Assembly (NCBI RefSeq): GCF_030348945.1
Contig: NZ_JAUCEN010000002.1
Coordinates: 2,790,001-2,854,000, forward strand
Source of the DNA: Peribacillus sp. ACCC06369
Lineage (GTDB): Bacteria; Bacillota; Bacilli; Bacillales; DSM-1321
Direction: 5' to 3'
Length of the DNA: 64,000 bases
Shown: piece after piece, positions 18,985 through 28,094 of the stretch
Numbering within the stretch: position 1 is the first letter of the stretch
How the letters are laid out: every line of letters starts with the position of its first letter
Program-made: the position numbers and the translations under genes
The notes under the pieces: generated by a model
Seen by the model: only the letters and a program-made list of their open reading frames with translations
The model's database searches: none
What the model was told of the DNA's origin: nothing

Positions 18985-20610
18985 TTAAACGGCAACTTCC
19001 GCTAAAATATCATCTAGCTTTATTTGTAACTCTGTTATTCCTACCCTTTCCACGAAATCAAGGAAGGTTTCGGATAGAAGCTTTGTTTCTTTGAAAAATA
19101 GGATCAGTTCTTTCAGAACATGATAGAGCTGTTCAGATTCCACTTTTCCTTTAAGTTTTTCATTGAACTTCCCGCCTTCATTCAACGTTCCTCCGACGTA
19201 TATCTCAAAAGCCTCGACCATCTTTTTATCCTGGTTCTTCATTTTTATGCCTTGCAGCCCTATCTCGGCGATGGCTCTTTGACCGCAATTATTAGGACAA
19301 CCTACCATATGCATCCTTACAGGTACATCGAGATCTATCTCCTTGTCCAGTGTTTCAGAAATGGTCCTCATTCTGTTTTTTGTTTCAACGAGTGCCAGGT
19401 TGCAATACTCGATGCCTGTACAAGAAACGGAATAACCAATGAATTTTTTTGGTTGATATGGAAATCTTTCAAAGATGGATTCCTGCTTTAATTCCTCAAG
19501 TTTTTCATCCGGCACATTTGGAATGATCAGGTTTTGTGAATTACAGTTGCGGATTTCACCATTTCCATATTTTTTCGCTATTTCGGCAAACTCGATCACT
19601 TCGTCTGGATTTAGACGACCAACAGGTATATTGACCCCAACATAGTTCAGACCATCTTGCTTTTGTTTATGGATGCCGTAGAAATAACCTGCATTCCATC
19701 CCTTCACAGCACTTTCTCCCTTTTCAGGAAGCGGACCAGTGTATTCCAGCAATTTTTCCTTGAATCGTTCAGGACCCCAATCAGCGACAAGGAATTTCAA
19801 TCGTGAGCGATGACGTTTTTCACGGTACCCAAAGTCACGGAATATCGTCGTGATGGCGGCCGCTACTTCGACTGTTTTTTCAGGTAAAATGAATAAGTCA
19901 AGTTCTTCTGCCAGCATCGGAACGGAGGATAGCCCACCGCCTACTTTTACGTGAAAACCAACTTCCGTTACTCCATCAATTACTTTAGTAGCCGGATTGA
20001 ATGAAACACAGTTGATTTCAGCATTTGAAGCATTATGGATATTAGCACTTATGGACATTTTATATTTCCTAGGAAGGTTCGAATAGTCTTCGTTAAGGCG
20101 GAAATACTCAAATACATCATAAAGTACCTCGCGAGTATCAAAAAGTTCGTCAGAATCGACGCCTGCCAATGCATTACCGATGATATTACGTGTGATATCA
20201 CCACAAGCACCGGCCGTAGTCATTCCAACCTTTTCCAAACGCTTTAAGATATCCGGGACTTGTTCGATGGTCAACCAGTGGAATTGAATGGCTTGACGGG
20301 TTGTAATGTCATATACATCCCTTCCGTAATCTTTAGCGATGTTAGCTAGAGTTATCTGTTGATCATAAGTCAAGATACCTCCGGGAATAACGACACGCAT
20401 CATCCAGTAACCTGCTTCTTTTGGCCGTTGCAGGTATAGACCTGCCCACTTGAACATATCCCAATTCTCTTTAGGGATGGAATCAAAACCATTTGCAGCG
20501 TAATGTGGAATATCATCGAAAATCTTCAATCCGTCTTTTTCCAATTTCCAGATTTCCGTTTTATTTTTAGCGATTAGTGGATTTTCCGACCAAAATTTCT
20601 CGTAAACCAT
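18985..20610 (-). CDS. sir: Assimilatory sulfite reductase, ferredoxin type (nitrite/sulfite reductase family)
   Basis: 541 residues, two ferredoxin-like half-domains plus two siroheme/4Fe-4S domains. The iron-sulfur/siroheme cysteines are in SCTGIEYCNLALVET and VGCPNNCGQRAIAEIG. ANIHNASNAEINCVSF and TTRQAIQFHWLTIEQVPDIL also fit. It reduces sulfite to sulfide with six electrons. The single-polypeptide form replaces the CysJI flavoprotein/hemoprotein pair of B. subtilis. Sulfite rather than nitrite is favoured because it lies between cysC and siroheme genes. Confidence 0.88.
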   Translation of the reverse strand: MVYEKFWSENPLIAKNKTEIWKLEKDGLKIFDDIPHYAANGFDSIPKENWDMFKWAGLYLQRPKEAGYWMMRVVIPGGILTYDQQITLANIAKDYGRDVYDITTRQAIQFHWLTIEQVPDILKRLEKVGMTTAGACGDITRNIIGNALAGVDSDELFDTREVLYDVFEYFRLNEDYSNLPRKYKMSISANIHNASNAEINCVSFNPATKVIDGVTEVGFHVKVGGGLSSVPMLAEELDLFILPEKTVEVAAAITTIFRDFGYREKRHRSRLKFLVADWGPERFKEKLLEYTGPLPEKGESAVKGWNAGYFYGIHKQKQDGLNYVGVNIPVGRLNPDEVIEFAEIAKKYGNGEIRNCNSQNLIIPNVPDEKLEELKQESIFERFPYQPKKFIGYSVSCTGIEYCNLALVETKNRMRTISETLDKEIDLDVPVRMHMVGCPNNCGQRAIAEIGLQGIKMKNQDKKMVEAFEIYVGGTLNEGGKFNEKLKGKVESEQLYHVLKELILFFKETKLLSETFLDFVERVGITELQIKLDDILAEVAV

Positions 20611-20626
20611 TACTTTTCCTCCTTGA

Positions 20627-21226
20627 TTAGATCGCTTTCTTTGCTGTCAAATAGGCGATTACCTGTTCAACGCACTCTTCAATGCTGTATTGGTCGGATT
20701 CTAAAATGATTTCCGGTTGTTCAGGTTCTTCGTATGGAGAGTCGATTCCGGTAAAATCTTTAATGATTCCTTTACGCGCCTTGTCATAAAGACCTTTTGG
20801 ATCACGCACTTCGCACTCTTCGATCGGACACTTTATGTATACTTCAATAAACTCCCCTTCATCGAGTAAATCACGTACAATCTGCCGATCTGCCCTGAAA
20901 GGTGATATGAAGGCGGTCAATACGAACTGCCCGCTATCCACGAATAACTTGGAAACCTCACCGATTCGCCTAATATTCTCGGTCCGATCCTCTTCAGAAA
21001 AACCTAAATCTTTATTTAAACCGTGGCGGATATTATCACCATCCAAAACATAACTTCGAATATTCCGATTATATAACTCTTTAGCTACCGCATTCGCAAT
21101 CGTTGATTTTCCTGAACCCGAGAGTCCTGTAAACCATAGAACTGTGCTTTCATGCCCGTTCTGCTTCCGGCGGAGCTCCTTGGTCAATGACGTTTCATGC
21201 CAAGTGACATTCGTACTTTTACTCAT
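20627..21226 (-). CDS. cysC: Adenylylsulfate kinase
   Basis: 199 residues with the P-loop GLSGSGKST at 34-42, [20 protein letters not shown] and the FISPFRADR loop of APS kinases. It phosphorylates APS to PAPS. Start ATG behind AGAGGGGG. It lies between sat and sir with short spacers. Confidence 0.95.
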   Translation of the reverse strand: MSKSTNVTWHETSLTKELRRKQNGHESTVLWFTGLSGSGKSTIANAVAKELYNRNIRSYVLDGDNIRHGLNKDLGFSEEDRTENIRRIGEVSKLFVDSGQFVLTAFISPFRADRQIVRDLLDEGEFIEVYIKCPIEECEVRDPKGLYDKARKGIIKDFTGIDSPYEEPEQPEIILESDQYSIEECVEQVIAYLTAKKAI

Positions 21227-21269
21227 TTAATAATCCCCCTCTTCATGTGATCCTTCAATTTATGTCCAA

Positions 21270-22418
21270 TCAGTTATAAACTTCATTCTTTTTAAGACCT
21301 TCGATCAACACCTCGATGACTTCTTTACGGCTAAAGGTAGCTGGAGGAATTTCTCCATTACGCAACATTTCCCTTACCTTCGTTCCAGACAGGATGACAT
21401 GGTCTTCCTTGCCATGCGGACAAGTTTTAGCGGAAGCCATATTGCCACATTCTTTACAGTAAAAACTATGTTCAAAGAATAATAGCGTGATCCCTAACTC
21501 ATCTGCGTTAAAATTCCCAAAGATTTTTTGAGCATCATATGTGCCATAATAATCACCCACACCCGCATGATCACGTCCGACGATAAAATGGGTGCAACCG
21601 TAATTTTTACGGACCATCGCATGGAAAATCGCTTCTCTTGGTCCTGCATAACGCATGGCAGCAGGGAAAACTGCAAGTGAGACGCGATCCTTGGGATAAT
21701 ATTTTTCAAGCAACACTTTATAGCTTTCCATTCGGACATCTGCCGGAATGTCATCGGATTTAGTGGCACCTACAAGAGGATTTAAAAATAAGCCGTCGAC
21801 AATCTCCAATGCTGTCTTTTGAATATATTCATGTGCACGGTGAACAGGGTTCCTCGTTTGGAATCCGACAACCGTTTCCCAGCCTTTTTCAGCAAAAGCT
21901 TTCCTTGTCTCAACTGGGTCCAGATAATTTGCTTGAAATAGCGGACGCTCTATTCTCTTGACTAACTTTATTTCTCCGCCGACATATACATCCCCGCGGT
22001 TATATAAATTTTTCACACCAGGATGCTTCTCATCATCCGTTTGATATACTAATGTCGCTTCCAATTGTTTATCGGGAGTGAAAATATCGGAAACGGAGAG
22101 AACTCCGTATGTTTCACCTTCATGAGTCAGCTTTACCTCTTCACCTATAGTAAGAGTTTCTGCAACTTCAACGTTCAAAGGCAGCGTAATCGGGATGCTC
22201 CATACATGGCCGCTGCTAAGCCTCATATCCTTGACAACTGTCTCATAGTCACTTTTAGTAAAGAAACCTTTGATCGGGCTGTAGGCACCAGTGCCTATCA
22301 ATTCAAGATCACTTAAAGCTATTTCGTCAATTTCAATTGAATTTGTTATTTTACTAAAATCATATTTTGGTTCCCAAAGATCGATTAGTGTTCCTCCGTG
22401 CGGTAAACTGATTGTCAT
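21270..22418 (-). CDS. sat: Sulfate adenylyltransferase
   Basis: 382 residues of the homo-oligomeric ATP sulfurylase family: [15 protein letters not shown] (QxRNPxHxxH), [12 protein letters not shown] and a C-terminal zinc-type cluster [16 protein letters not shown]. It makes APS from sulfate and ATP. Second gene of the cysH transcript, 52 bp after cysH. Confidence 0.95.
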   Translation of the reverse strand: MTISLPHGGTLIDLWEPKYDFSKITNSIEIDEIALSDLELIGTGAYSPIKGFFTKSDYETVVKDMRLSSGHVWSIPITLPLNVEVAETLTIGEEVKLTHEGETYGVLSVSDIFTPDKQLEATLVYQTDDEKHPGVKNLYNRGDVYVGGEIKLVKRIERPLFQANYLDPVETRKAFAEKGWETVVGFQTRNPVHRAHEYIQKTALEIVDGLFLNPLVGATKSDDIPADVRMESYKVLLEKYYPKDRVSLAVFPAAMRYAGPREAIFHAMVRKNYGCTHFIVGRDHAGVGDYYGTYDAQKIFGNFNADELGITLLFFEHSFYCKECGNMASAKTCPHGKEDHVILSGTKVREMLRNGEIPPATFSRKEVIEVLIEGLKKNEVYN

Positions 22419-22470
22419 GCTAATTTCCCCCTATGGTTTCTATTGATTTAAGCCTATAATTTCTATTTAT

Positions 22471-23187
22471 TTAAGATAAATGCAATCCGCATTCCGTTTT
22501 TTGGGCTCCTTGCCAACGGCCTGAGCGTAAATCATCTGCATTGAAGGCAGGTGCCGTACATGTTTTACAACCAATGCTTGGATATCCATTATCATGCAGG
22601 ATATTATATGGAAGTCCATTTTTGTGGGCATAACGCCAAACATCTTTCCATGTCCAATGTATGAGTGGACATATTTTTACTGACTTGAACTTATTATCCT
22701 TATTGATATACTCTGTCAGAGCCCTTGTTTCAGATTGCTCCCTCCGTAGTCCCGAAAGCCAGGCTGTTGCCGTTGAAAGCACATCTGTAAGCGGAGTGAT
22801 TTTACGGATGTTACAGCACTTATTGGAATCGCTAAGCCATAATTCATCCCCATGTTCCGCCGCCTGTTCTTCAAGCGTCAATGCTGGTTTCTTCATTTCG
22901 ATTGAAAGATTTGGATATCGCTTTTTCACTTGATCGATCAATTGGTAAGTTTCCTCAAAATGAACATCTGTATCAAGGAAAACTATTTTTGCCGAGGGAT
23001 TGACCTTCGCCAATAAATCCGTAAGCACGATGCCTTCTATACCGAAACTACACGCATATATCAGTTTGTTTCCATAATGGTCATTCGCCCATTGCAGTAC
23101 TTCCAAAGCACCTTTTGTCTCACTATCTTCAGGAAATACAGGTAAATCCCCGGTGTTGAAATTTTCATAGTTTATTAATGCAGCCAA
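22471..23187 (-). CDS. cysH: Phosphoadenylyl/adenylyl-sulfate reductase
   Basis: 238 residues of the PP-loop family, with SFGIEGIVLTDLL and LDTDVHFEETY, and C233 in the C-terminal KTECGLHLS. The cysteines C124-C125 and C207-x2-C210 form the 4Fe-4S site of the APS-reducing subgroup, as in B. subtilis CysH, which accepts APS and PAPS. The start is TTG at 23187 with AGAGGGGG 8 nt upstream. First gene of the main sulfate operon. Confidence 0.93.
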   Translation of the reverse strand: MAALINYENFNTGDLPVFPEDSETKGALEVLQWANDHYGNKLIYACSFGIEGIVLTDLLAKVNPSAKIVFLDTDVHFEETYQLIDQVKKRYPNLSIEMKKPALTLEEQAAEHGDELWLSDSNKCCNIRKITPLTDVLSTATAWLSGLRREQSETRALTEYINKDNKFKSVKICPLIHWTWKDVWRYAHKNGLPYNILHDNGYPSIGCKTCTAPAFNADDLRSGRWQGAQKTECGLHLS

Positions 23188-23283
23188 CCTTGTAGCCCCC
23201 TCTAAGAACTTGCTGTATGTCGCTGGTTAGAGTTACTTTTGATCAATGCCCGTTATAATCTTCCCCAGTTTAACTGACCCTAG

Positions 23284-23340
23284 GAAAAAGAGACGAATCT
23301 AACCAATACTCTCTTTATATCAGTTAAACCCGCCTCTAGT
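23284..23340 (-). terminator. Terminator between yezD and cysH
   Basis: On the minus strand GAGGCGGGTTTAAC and GTTAGATTCGTCTC pair over 14 bp (with G-U pairs), followed by TTTTTCC. It would end the S-box/yezD transcript before cysH, making cysH depend on read-through or its own promoter in 23190-23280. Confidence 0.65.
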
Positions 23341-23360
23341 TTTTCTAGTCAGCAGATACC

Positions 23361-23504
23361 TTATTTAATTCTTAGTTTTTCATTTCTTTCCATTTGAATG
23401 ATTTTACCATCTTGGACAATAAGTGTAATCGATCCATACTTCATTGAATTAAGCATTTCTTGAAGTCGTTCAAATATTTCTTCAAGCTGATTCTCTTTAT
23501 CCAA
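23361..23504 (-). CDS. yezD: YezD family (DUF2292) small protein
   Basis: 47 residues starting at TTG (23502-23504) with AAAGGAGG 7 nt upstream; the sequence starts MDKENQLEEIFERLQEML and contains GSITLIVQDGKIIQMER, the YezD signature. It is too short for ordinary gene finders. It follows the S-box riboswitch directly, so it is controlled by S-adenosylmethionine. Function unknown; YezD homologues recur next to sulfur assimilation genes. Confidence 0.85.
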   Translation of the reverse strand: MDKENQLEEIFERLQEMLNSMKYGSITLIVQDGKIIQMERNEKLRIK

Positions 23505-23630
23505 ACCTGTTCCTCCTTTAAGAAAATCCGCGAATATATTATTTCACCGCTGATTAAATGAATTTATTAAATTTATATAATTCCAAACAACTTTAAATTG
23601 TTATGGTTTTCCAAAGAATTTTCCGAAAAA

Positions 23631-23787
23631 TAAAAATCTTTCCATGATGGAAAGATTTCAAGGTAAATATTCTTTACCTTATCTTCCAAAATGATCAACA
23701 TTTTGTTGGAGGTAGCACCTTGCATCCATCATGCAGGTTGCTGGACTTCAAAGGGCCAATTCCCTCCGTCGCTCTGGATAAGTTTTA
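23631..23787 (-). promoter_or_regulatory. SAM-I (S-box) riboswitch with terminator
   Basis: Minus strand: the aptamer begins CTTATCCAGAGCGACGGAGG at 23784, continues with GGCCCTTTGAAGTCCAGCAACC and the P3/P4 helices, and closes with AAGATAAGG near 23677-23685 pairing with CTTATC to form P1. It is followed by a small stem and a strong terminator (AAATCTTTCC / GGAAAGATTT then TTATTTTT) at 23631-23660. SAM binding is expected to favour the terminator, switching off yezD and the sulfur genes when methionine is plentiful. Confidence 0.92.
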
Positions 23788-23921
23788 TTATTTTAAATAT
23801 TAACATATATTTAATCCTTGTCAATGGAGTTTTCTTATAAAATAACTTGGTTTAATATTATGGAGGAACTGTTATTTTTATACACACTATTCCATTCATG
23901 ATTTTATGTTCATTTAAATAT

Positions 23922-23974
23922 GAAAATAGACTCGTCTTTTTAGATAAAGTCTCCAAAAAAATGAGTCTATTTTC
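23922..23974. terminator. Bidirectional terminator-like hairpin
   Basis: Arms GAAAATAGACTC and GAGTCTATTTTC pair perfectly over 12 bp with T-rich ends on both strands. It separates the FMN reductase gene end (24059) from the S-box leader. Confidence 0.7.
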
Positions 23975-24058
23975 ATTATTAAGCTATTATTGATGCCTGT
24001 CATTCATTGAAAAAGTAATTACTTGAATTCAATTCCTTTTGTTGAAGTCGATTACTTA

Positions 24059-24592
24059 TTAATTTCTTAACTGAATCGCTTCTATAAATTCTTGAACCTG
24101 ACTCTGGACGCGATCAACTAAATTCAAGTCATTGATCGGGTTTTCTGAATTCTGTTTATCTATTTCCTTATCCACAAAATATATGCCCTGCAACGGCTCG
24201 CCTTTTAATATTGAAATTAATGGTTTAAGCGCATAATCAATCGCCAATAAATGCCTGTTACTTCCGCCAATCATAATGGGCAGCACTGGCTTCCGCTTAA
24301 AAGCTCCTTCTGGCAGCAAATCAATCAAGGCTTTTAATACCCCTGTATAAGAAGCCTTATATACCGGTGAACCAATGATGATTCCTCTGGCTGCTTGTAT
24401 TTTCTCCGAAAGCTTTAAGATATCTTCGCTATTATATTTCCCTTGGAATAAATCATCTGCTGAGAAATCCGTAATTGAGTAATAAGCTGTGGTAAATCCT
24501 TGGTTTTCGACTAATGATTGAATATGTTTTAGTGAAATGTCCGTTCTTGATGGAATCGCTGGACTTCCTGATAAAATTACGATATCGCTCAT
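24059..24592 (-). CDS. NADPH-dependent FMN reductase, SsuE-like
   Basis: 177 residues, flavodoxin-like fold. VILSGSPAIPSRT near the N-terminus is the FMN phosphate loop, GIIIGSPVYKASYTGVLKALIDLLP is the family signature, and IMIGGSNRHLLAIDYALKPL supports the SsuE subgroup. It supplies reduced FMN to two-component monooxygenases such as alkanesulfonate monooxygenase, though no such partner is adjacent (two luciferase-like enzymes lie at 36-39 kb). Start ATG behind GGGAGGGGA. Confidence 0.85.
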   Translation of the reverse strand: MSDIVILSGSPAIPSRTDISLKHIQSLVENQGFTTAYYSITDFSADDLFQGKYNSEDILKLSEKIQAARGIIIGSPVYKASYTGVLKALIDLLPEGAFKRKPVLPIMIGGSNRHLLAIDYALKPLISILKGEPLQGIYFVDKEIDKQNSENPINDLNLVDRVQSQVQEFIEAIQLRN

Positions 24593-24800
24593 ATAAATCC
24601 CCTCCCATATTACATGGTTTTAGAATAAAAATCCTCGTAATGAATTTGTTGCAGCATGCATTTATCGTAATAGTCTGAAAAATATAAGTCAAATCTTACA
24701 CTCCGGTTTATTAATTTCACAAGTAATGAATGCTTACCATTCAAAAAAACACGGTCATATTTGCGGCTTGATGCACAAGCCTTTTAATATGACCGTTTCA

Positions 24801-25388
24801 TTATGTATGATTTTGTTTTCCATGAATACCATATACCAAAAGTTGTGCAATGCTCTTAATTCGTTCAGAAGTAAAATATGGTTCCTTTTTCTGTTGATGA
24901 ATCTCATAATGTGTAGATAATGCCAATGTGAAAGAAATGATCCCCACATTAAAAAGGATAATATCAGAAATATATTGGATCTCTCCGCTATCTATTCTCT
25001 TCTGTATTTCAATATGCTTGGCATTCGGCTTGAAAATTTGATCAACATATTGCTTTGAAATATCTTGATCGAATTGTGTTTCCCGAAATAATATCGAAAA
25101 CTGTTCTTTATTTTCAATAACGTTTTTAATCATGGTGCAAACGTGATTTTCCACAAGATCATCAGTTGACAGATGGTTTGTCCCATCTTCAGCCTCCTCT
25201 TTTTCATTAGGAGTAATAGTAGCCAGAAGCAAATCTTTTTTGCTTTCAAAGTATTTGTAAATAGTAGCTTCGGAAACATTGCATGCAGAGGCAATTTCAT
25301 TCGTTCTTGTCATGTCAAACCCTTTTGTCGCAAAAAGAGTCCGGGCTACATTTATGATTCGTTCTTTGGTTTGCTGCCCTTTTTTCAA
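24801..25388 (-). CDS. TetR/AcrR family transcriptional regulator
   Basis: 195 residues with an N-terminal helix-turn-helix (TKERIINVARTLFATKGFDMTRTNEIASACNVSEATIYKYFESKKDLLLATI) and an all-helical ligand domain. The TTG at 25388 is preferred over one at 25397 because AAGAAGG at 25399-25405 then has a 9-nt spacer. It lies between the FMN reductase and the broken SDR gene, all on the minus strand. Palindromes at 25450-25466 and 26331-26362 are candidate operators. Confidence 0.88.
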   Translation of the reverse strand: MKKGQQTKERIINVARTLFATKGFDMTRTNEIASACNVSEATIYKYFESKKDLLLATITPNEKEEAEDGTNHLSTDDLVENHVCTMIKNVIENKEQFSILFRETQFDQDISKQYVDQIFKPNAKHIEIQKRIDSGEIQYISDIILFNVGIISFTLALSTHYEIHQQKKEPYFTSERIKSIAQLLVYGIHGKQNHT

Positions 25389-25449
25389 AAATATCAACCT
25401 TCTTTTATAAAGATAAGACTGGTTTCACCAATCTATTTTACATGATATC

Positions 25450-25466
25450 CCGATGGTACCAATCGG
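25450..25466. promoter_or_regulatory. Palindrome upstream of the TetR gene, candidate operator
   Basis: CCGATGGTACCAATCGG has perfect 5-bp outer arms (CCGAT / ATCGG) around a GGTACC core, about 60 bp before the regulator start. Position suits autoregulation. No consensus is known to me. Confidence 0.4.
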
Positions 25467-25561
25467 TCAATATTACCTTCGATCTATTAGAAATCAATAT
25501 TCCCATATATCGTATATAGAAAACATCGTCTAATTTGGACGATGTTTTCTTTTTCAGATAA

Positions 25562-26305
25562 TCATTTAAAAGATGCATAGCCATCATCGACCATGGCTAC
25601 ACTTCCATTGATTGCATCCGCTTCTTCCAGGATAATAAATAGACAGCATTTTCAATGTCTTCTGGCTTAATTAATTTACCGTGCATTTGACTTGCATTCA
25701 ATTTATCGATGATTCCATATCTTTATAGCCTTGTATGATTGGAGTATCAACACCGCCTGGTGCAATCCCTACTACGCGTATTCCATAAGCACCCAATTCC
25801 AAAGGTGCTGTCTGTGTCATCATTCTAACAGCACCTTTGGACGCCTGATAGGCAAAAGTCCCATGGGAAGCTAAGTAGCCAAACACAGAGGCGGTATTTA
25901 TAATGACACCCTTGATACCCAGTTCCTTCATTTTCCTGCCTGCTGCCATGATGCCGAAGGCCACTCCGTGCTGGTTCACTCCAATCGTTTTGAAGTACCC
26001 GTCCATATCTTGATCGAAGATCATCCCTCCAGCACCAATGCCGGCATTATTAAACATGATATCGATCCTACCGTAGGCTTCGATCGCTTTATTGATTAAC
26101 GCTTCAACATCTTCATGATTGGAAACATCCGTTTTAACAAAAATGCCCTCTCCACCATCCGCCGTTATACGTTCAACGGTTTCCCGTCCCATTTCTTCAT
26201 TAAAATCCGCAACAACGACCTTGTCCCCTTTGGCTGCGAATTTCAAGCATGTCGCTCGGCAATTCCGCTTGCTCCTCCTGTAATAACTGCAACTCTTGCT
26301 GTCAT
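25562..26305 (-). pseudogene. Short-chain dehydrogenase/reductase broken by three frameshifts
   Basis: Joining frames gives a full SDR of about 247 residues: MTARVAVITGGASGI(G)RATCLKFAAKGDKV at the start, NNAGIGAGG, and catalytic Y/K in YQASKGA. Single-base losses are evident near 26259 (GGC to GC after GGI), near 25712 (KDMG/IID) and near 25633 (YLF/ILEE). The longest intact piece is 26246-25698. The start ATG at 26305 has AGAGGG upstream. Three indels in 750 bp suggest a real pseudogene, though low-quality sequence cannot be excluded. Confidence 0.8.
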
Positions 26306-26330
26306 ATACATCCCTCTTTCAAAGCTCATA

Positions 26331-26362
26331 ACAAATAAGTGAGTAATTACTTACTTATTTGT
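26331..26362. promoter_or_regulatory. 32-bp near-perfect palindrome, likely TetR-type operator
   Basis: ACAAATAAGTGAGTAATTAC followed by TTACTTATTTGT reads almost identically on both strands (one mismatched pair). It lies 26 bp before the SDR start. The ACTTACTTA/TAAGTGAGT half-site resembles operators of TetR-family repressors, and a TetR gene lies just downstream. Confidence 0.6.
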
Positions 26363-26432
26363 TATATAAATATAAAATAGAATTTCAAGCAATATGTTAT
26401 TTAATCATACCCTTTTAGCTTTTAGTGCATTA

Positions 26433-26465
26433 GAAAGAAAAGCTGTCCTAATAAAAGGACAGCTT
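26433..26465 (-). terminator. Terminator of pdxST
   Basis: Minus-strand arms AAGCTGTCCT and AGGACAGCTT with a TTTTAT loop, followed by TTCTTTCTAA, 8 bp after the pdxT stop. Confidence 0.8.
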
Positions 26466-26472
26466 CATTTGT

Positions 26473-27072
26473 TTAACAGGTTTTCAATTCGACTTTACAT
26501 ATGGATGTCTTAACCATTTCAATGAAAAGTTGCATGAAACGATCATCCCCTGTTAATTCTGGATGAAACGCACTGACAAGGACATGTTCTTGTCTCGCAG
26601 CAACAACATTCTCTTCATAAACAGCCAATATCTCTACATCTTCTCCAATTCCATCCGCAAATGGAGCTCGGATGAAAACGGCCTTAAAAGGTTCTTCCAT
26701 TCCTTTAATTGATAATTCAGCCTCGAAACTATCCCGTTGACGTCCAAATCCGTTCCTTTTCACGGAAATGTCCATTAGTTCAAGATAGGCCTTCTCATCA
26801 CCAGTCAATTCGTTGGCCGCCAATACCATCCCCGCACAAGTACCGAAAATAGGTTTTTTATGTTCGAAGAAAGTTTTGATTGGTTCCTTGAATCCATAAC
26901 GATCCATTAGCTTTCTCATCGTGGTGCTTTCTCCGCCTGGAATGATTAAGCCATCGATTTCTTGCAGCTGTTCCGGTTTTTTAACAAGTATTGCTTGTTC
27001 ACCGGCAGCATTGATTTGGTTCAAGTGTTCTTCAACTGCACCCTGTAATCCCAAAACACCGATAGTTATCAT
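26473..27072 (-). CDS. pdxT: Pyridoxal 5'-phosphate synthase glutaminase subunit
   Basis: 199 residues, class I glutaminase of the SNO family. Catalytic triad C79 (GTCAGM), H170 and E172 (FHPE) sit at the same positions as in B. subtilis PdxT. It releases ammonia from glutamine for PdxS. The ATG at 27072 starts one base after the pdxS stop; four additional upstream codons are open but the MITIGVLGLQG start matches the family. Confidence 0.95.
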   Translation of the reverse strand: MITIGVLGLQGAVEEHLNQINAAGEQAILVKKPEQLQEIDGLIIPGGESTTMRKLMDRYGFKEPIKTFFEHKKPIFGTCAGMVLAANELTGDEKAYLELMDISVKRNGFGRQRDSFEAELSIKGMEEPFKAVFIRAPFADGIGEDVEILAVYEENVVAARQEHVLVSAFHPELTGDDRFMQLFIEMVKTSICKVELKTC

Positions 27073-27073
27073 A

Positions 27074-27961
27074 TTACCATCCACGTTCCTGCATACGTTC
27101 TGCTGGAGCTAGTTTGGAAATATCGATTCCTTTCATTGCACTGCCCAACTCTTTTGACAACCGGCCTATCAATTCATAATCTGTGAAATATGTAGTCGCT
27201 TGAACGATTGCCGATGCGAATTTTTCTGGATTCTCCGATTTAAAAATACCGGACCCCACGAATACGCCATCTGCTCCCAATTCCATCATCAGTGCTGCAT
27301 CTGCTGGAGTGGCAATTCCGCCAGCTGCAAAGTTAACTACAGGCAATTTACCCGTCCGTTTGATTTCTCTTAAAATTTCATAAGGGGCACCAATATTTTT
27401 TGCTTCCGTCATTAATTCATCATCACTCATGATGCTCACTTTACGAATTTGGGACTGTACCTTTCTCATATGACGCACAGCTTCCACGATATTACCTGTA
27501 CCTGGTTCTCCTTTTGTACGAAGCATCGATGCTCCTTCTCCAATACGGCGTGAAGCTTCGCCTAAATCACGGCAGCCACAAACGAAAGGAACTGTGAAAT
27601 CACTTTTTAATATATGATATTCTTCATCAGCAGGCGTCAGCACTTCACTTTCATCGATATAATCCACTCCCATTGATTCCAGGATCCTTGATTCAACAAT
27701 ATGGCCAATCCTTGCTTTAGCCATGACCGGGATGGATACTGCATTCATTACTTCCTCGACAATTCGCGGATCTGCCATTCTTGCTACCCCGCCAGCCGCA
27801 CGGATGTCTGAAGGAACCCTCTCCAATGCCATGACAGCGACAGCACCTGATGCTTCAGCAATTTTTGCTTGTTCTGCATTTATGACGTCCATAATTACGC
27901 CACCCTTTTGCATTTGTGCCATTCCTCTTTTTACTGTGTCAGTTCCTAATAATTTTTCCAT
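27074..27961 (-). CDS. pdxS: Pyridoxal 5'-phosphate synthase lyase subunit
   Basis: 295 residues, one of the most conserved bacterial proteins: [20 protein letters not shown] at the start, [14 protein letters not shown], and [18 protein letters not shown]. It builds PLP from ribose 5-phosphate, glyceraldehyde 3-phosphate and ammonia. GGGGGAAGAG precedes the ATG at 27961, setting the start. Divergent from pdxR. Confidence 0.97.
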   Translation of the reverse strand: MEKLLGTDTVKRGMAQMQKGGVIMDVINAEQAKIAEASGAVAVMALERVPSDIRAAGGVARMADPRIVEEVMNAVSIPVMAKARIGHIVESRILESMGVDYIDESEVLTPADEEYHILKSDFTVPFVCGCRDLGEASRRIGEGASMLRTKGEPGTGNIVEAVRHMRKVQSQIRKVSIMSDDELMTEAKNIGAPYEILREIKRTGKLPVVNFAAGGIATPADAALMMELGADGVFVGSGIFKSENPEKFASAIVQATTYFTDYELIGRLSKELGSAMKGIDISKLAPAERMQERGW

Positions 27962-28005
27962 TTCTCTTCCCCCTAATATTTGCATTTTTTAGATTTGTTG
28001 TGTTT

Positions 28006-28066
28006 AGTATAAAAAATAGTTGACCGTATTGAAAGTGTCAGTTTTAATTAATTTAATGGGGTCAGT
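28006..28066. promoter_or_regulatory. pdxR/pdxS divergent promoters and candidate PdxR boxes
   Basis: For pdxR (plus): TTGACC at 28020-28025, 17-bp spacer, TTTAAT at 28043-28048. For pdxS (minus): TATACT at 28006-28011 with a weak TTTCAA -35 at 28029-28034, suggesting need for an activator. ACTGAC occurs on the minus strand at 28061-28066 and 28037-28042, exactly 24 bp apart, and an inverted relative AGTTGAC is at 28018-28024. This direct-plus-inverted repeat layout fits PdxR-type MocR regulators. Confidence 0.55.
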
Positions 28067-28094
28067 ATAATTTTATCTAAAAGGCGGAAACAAT

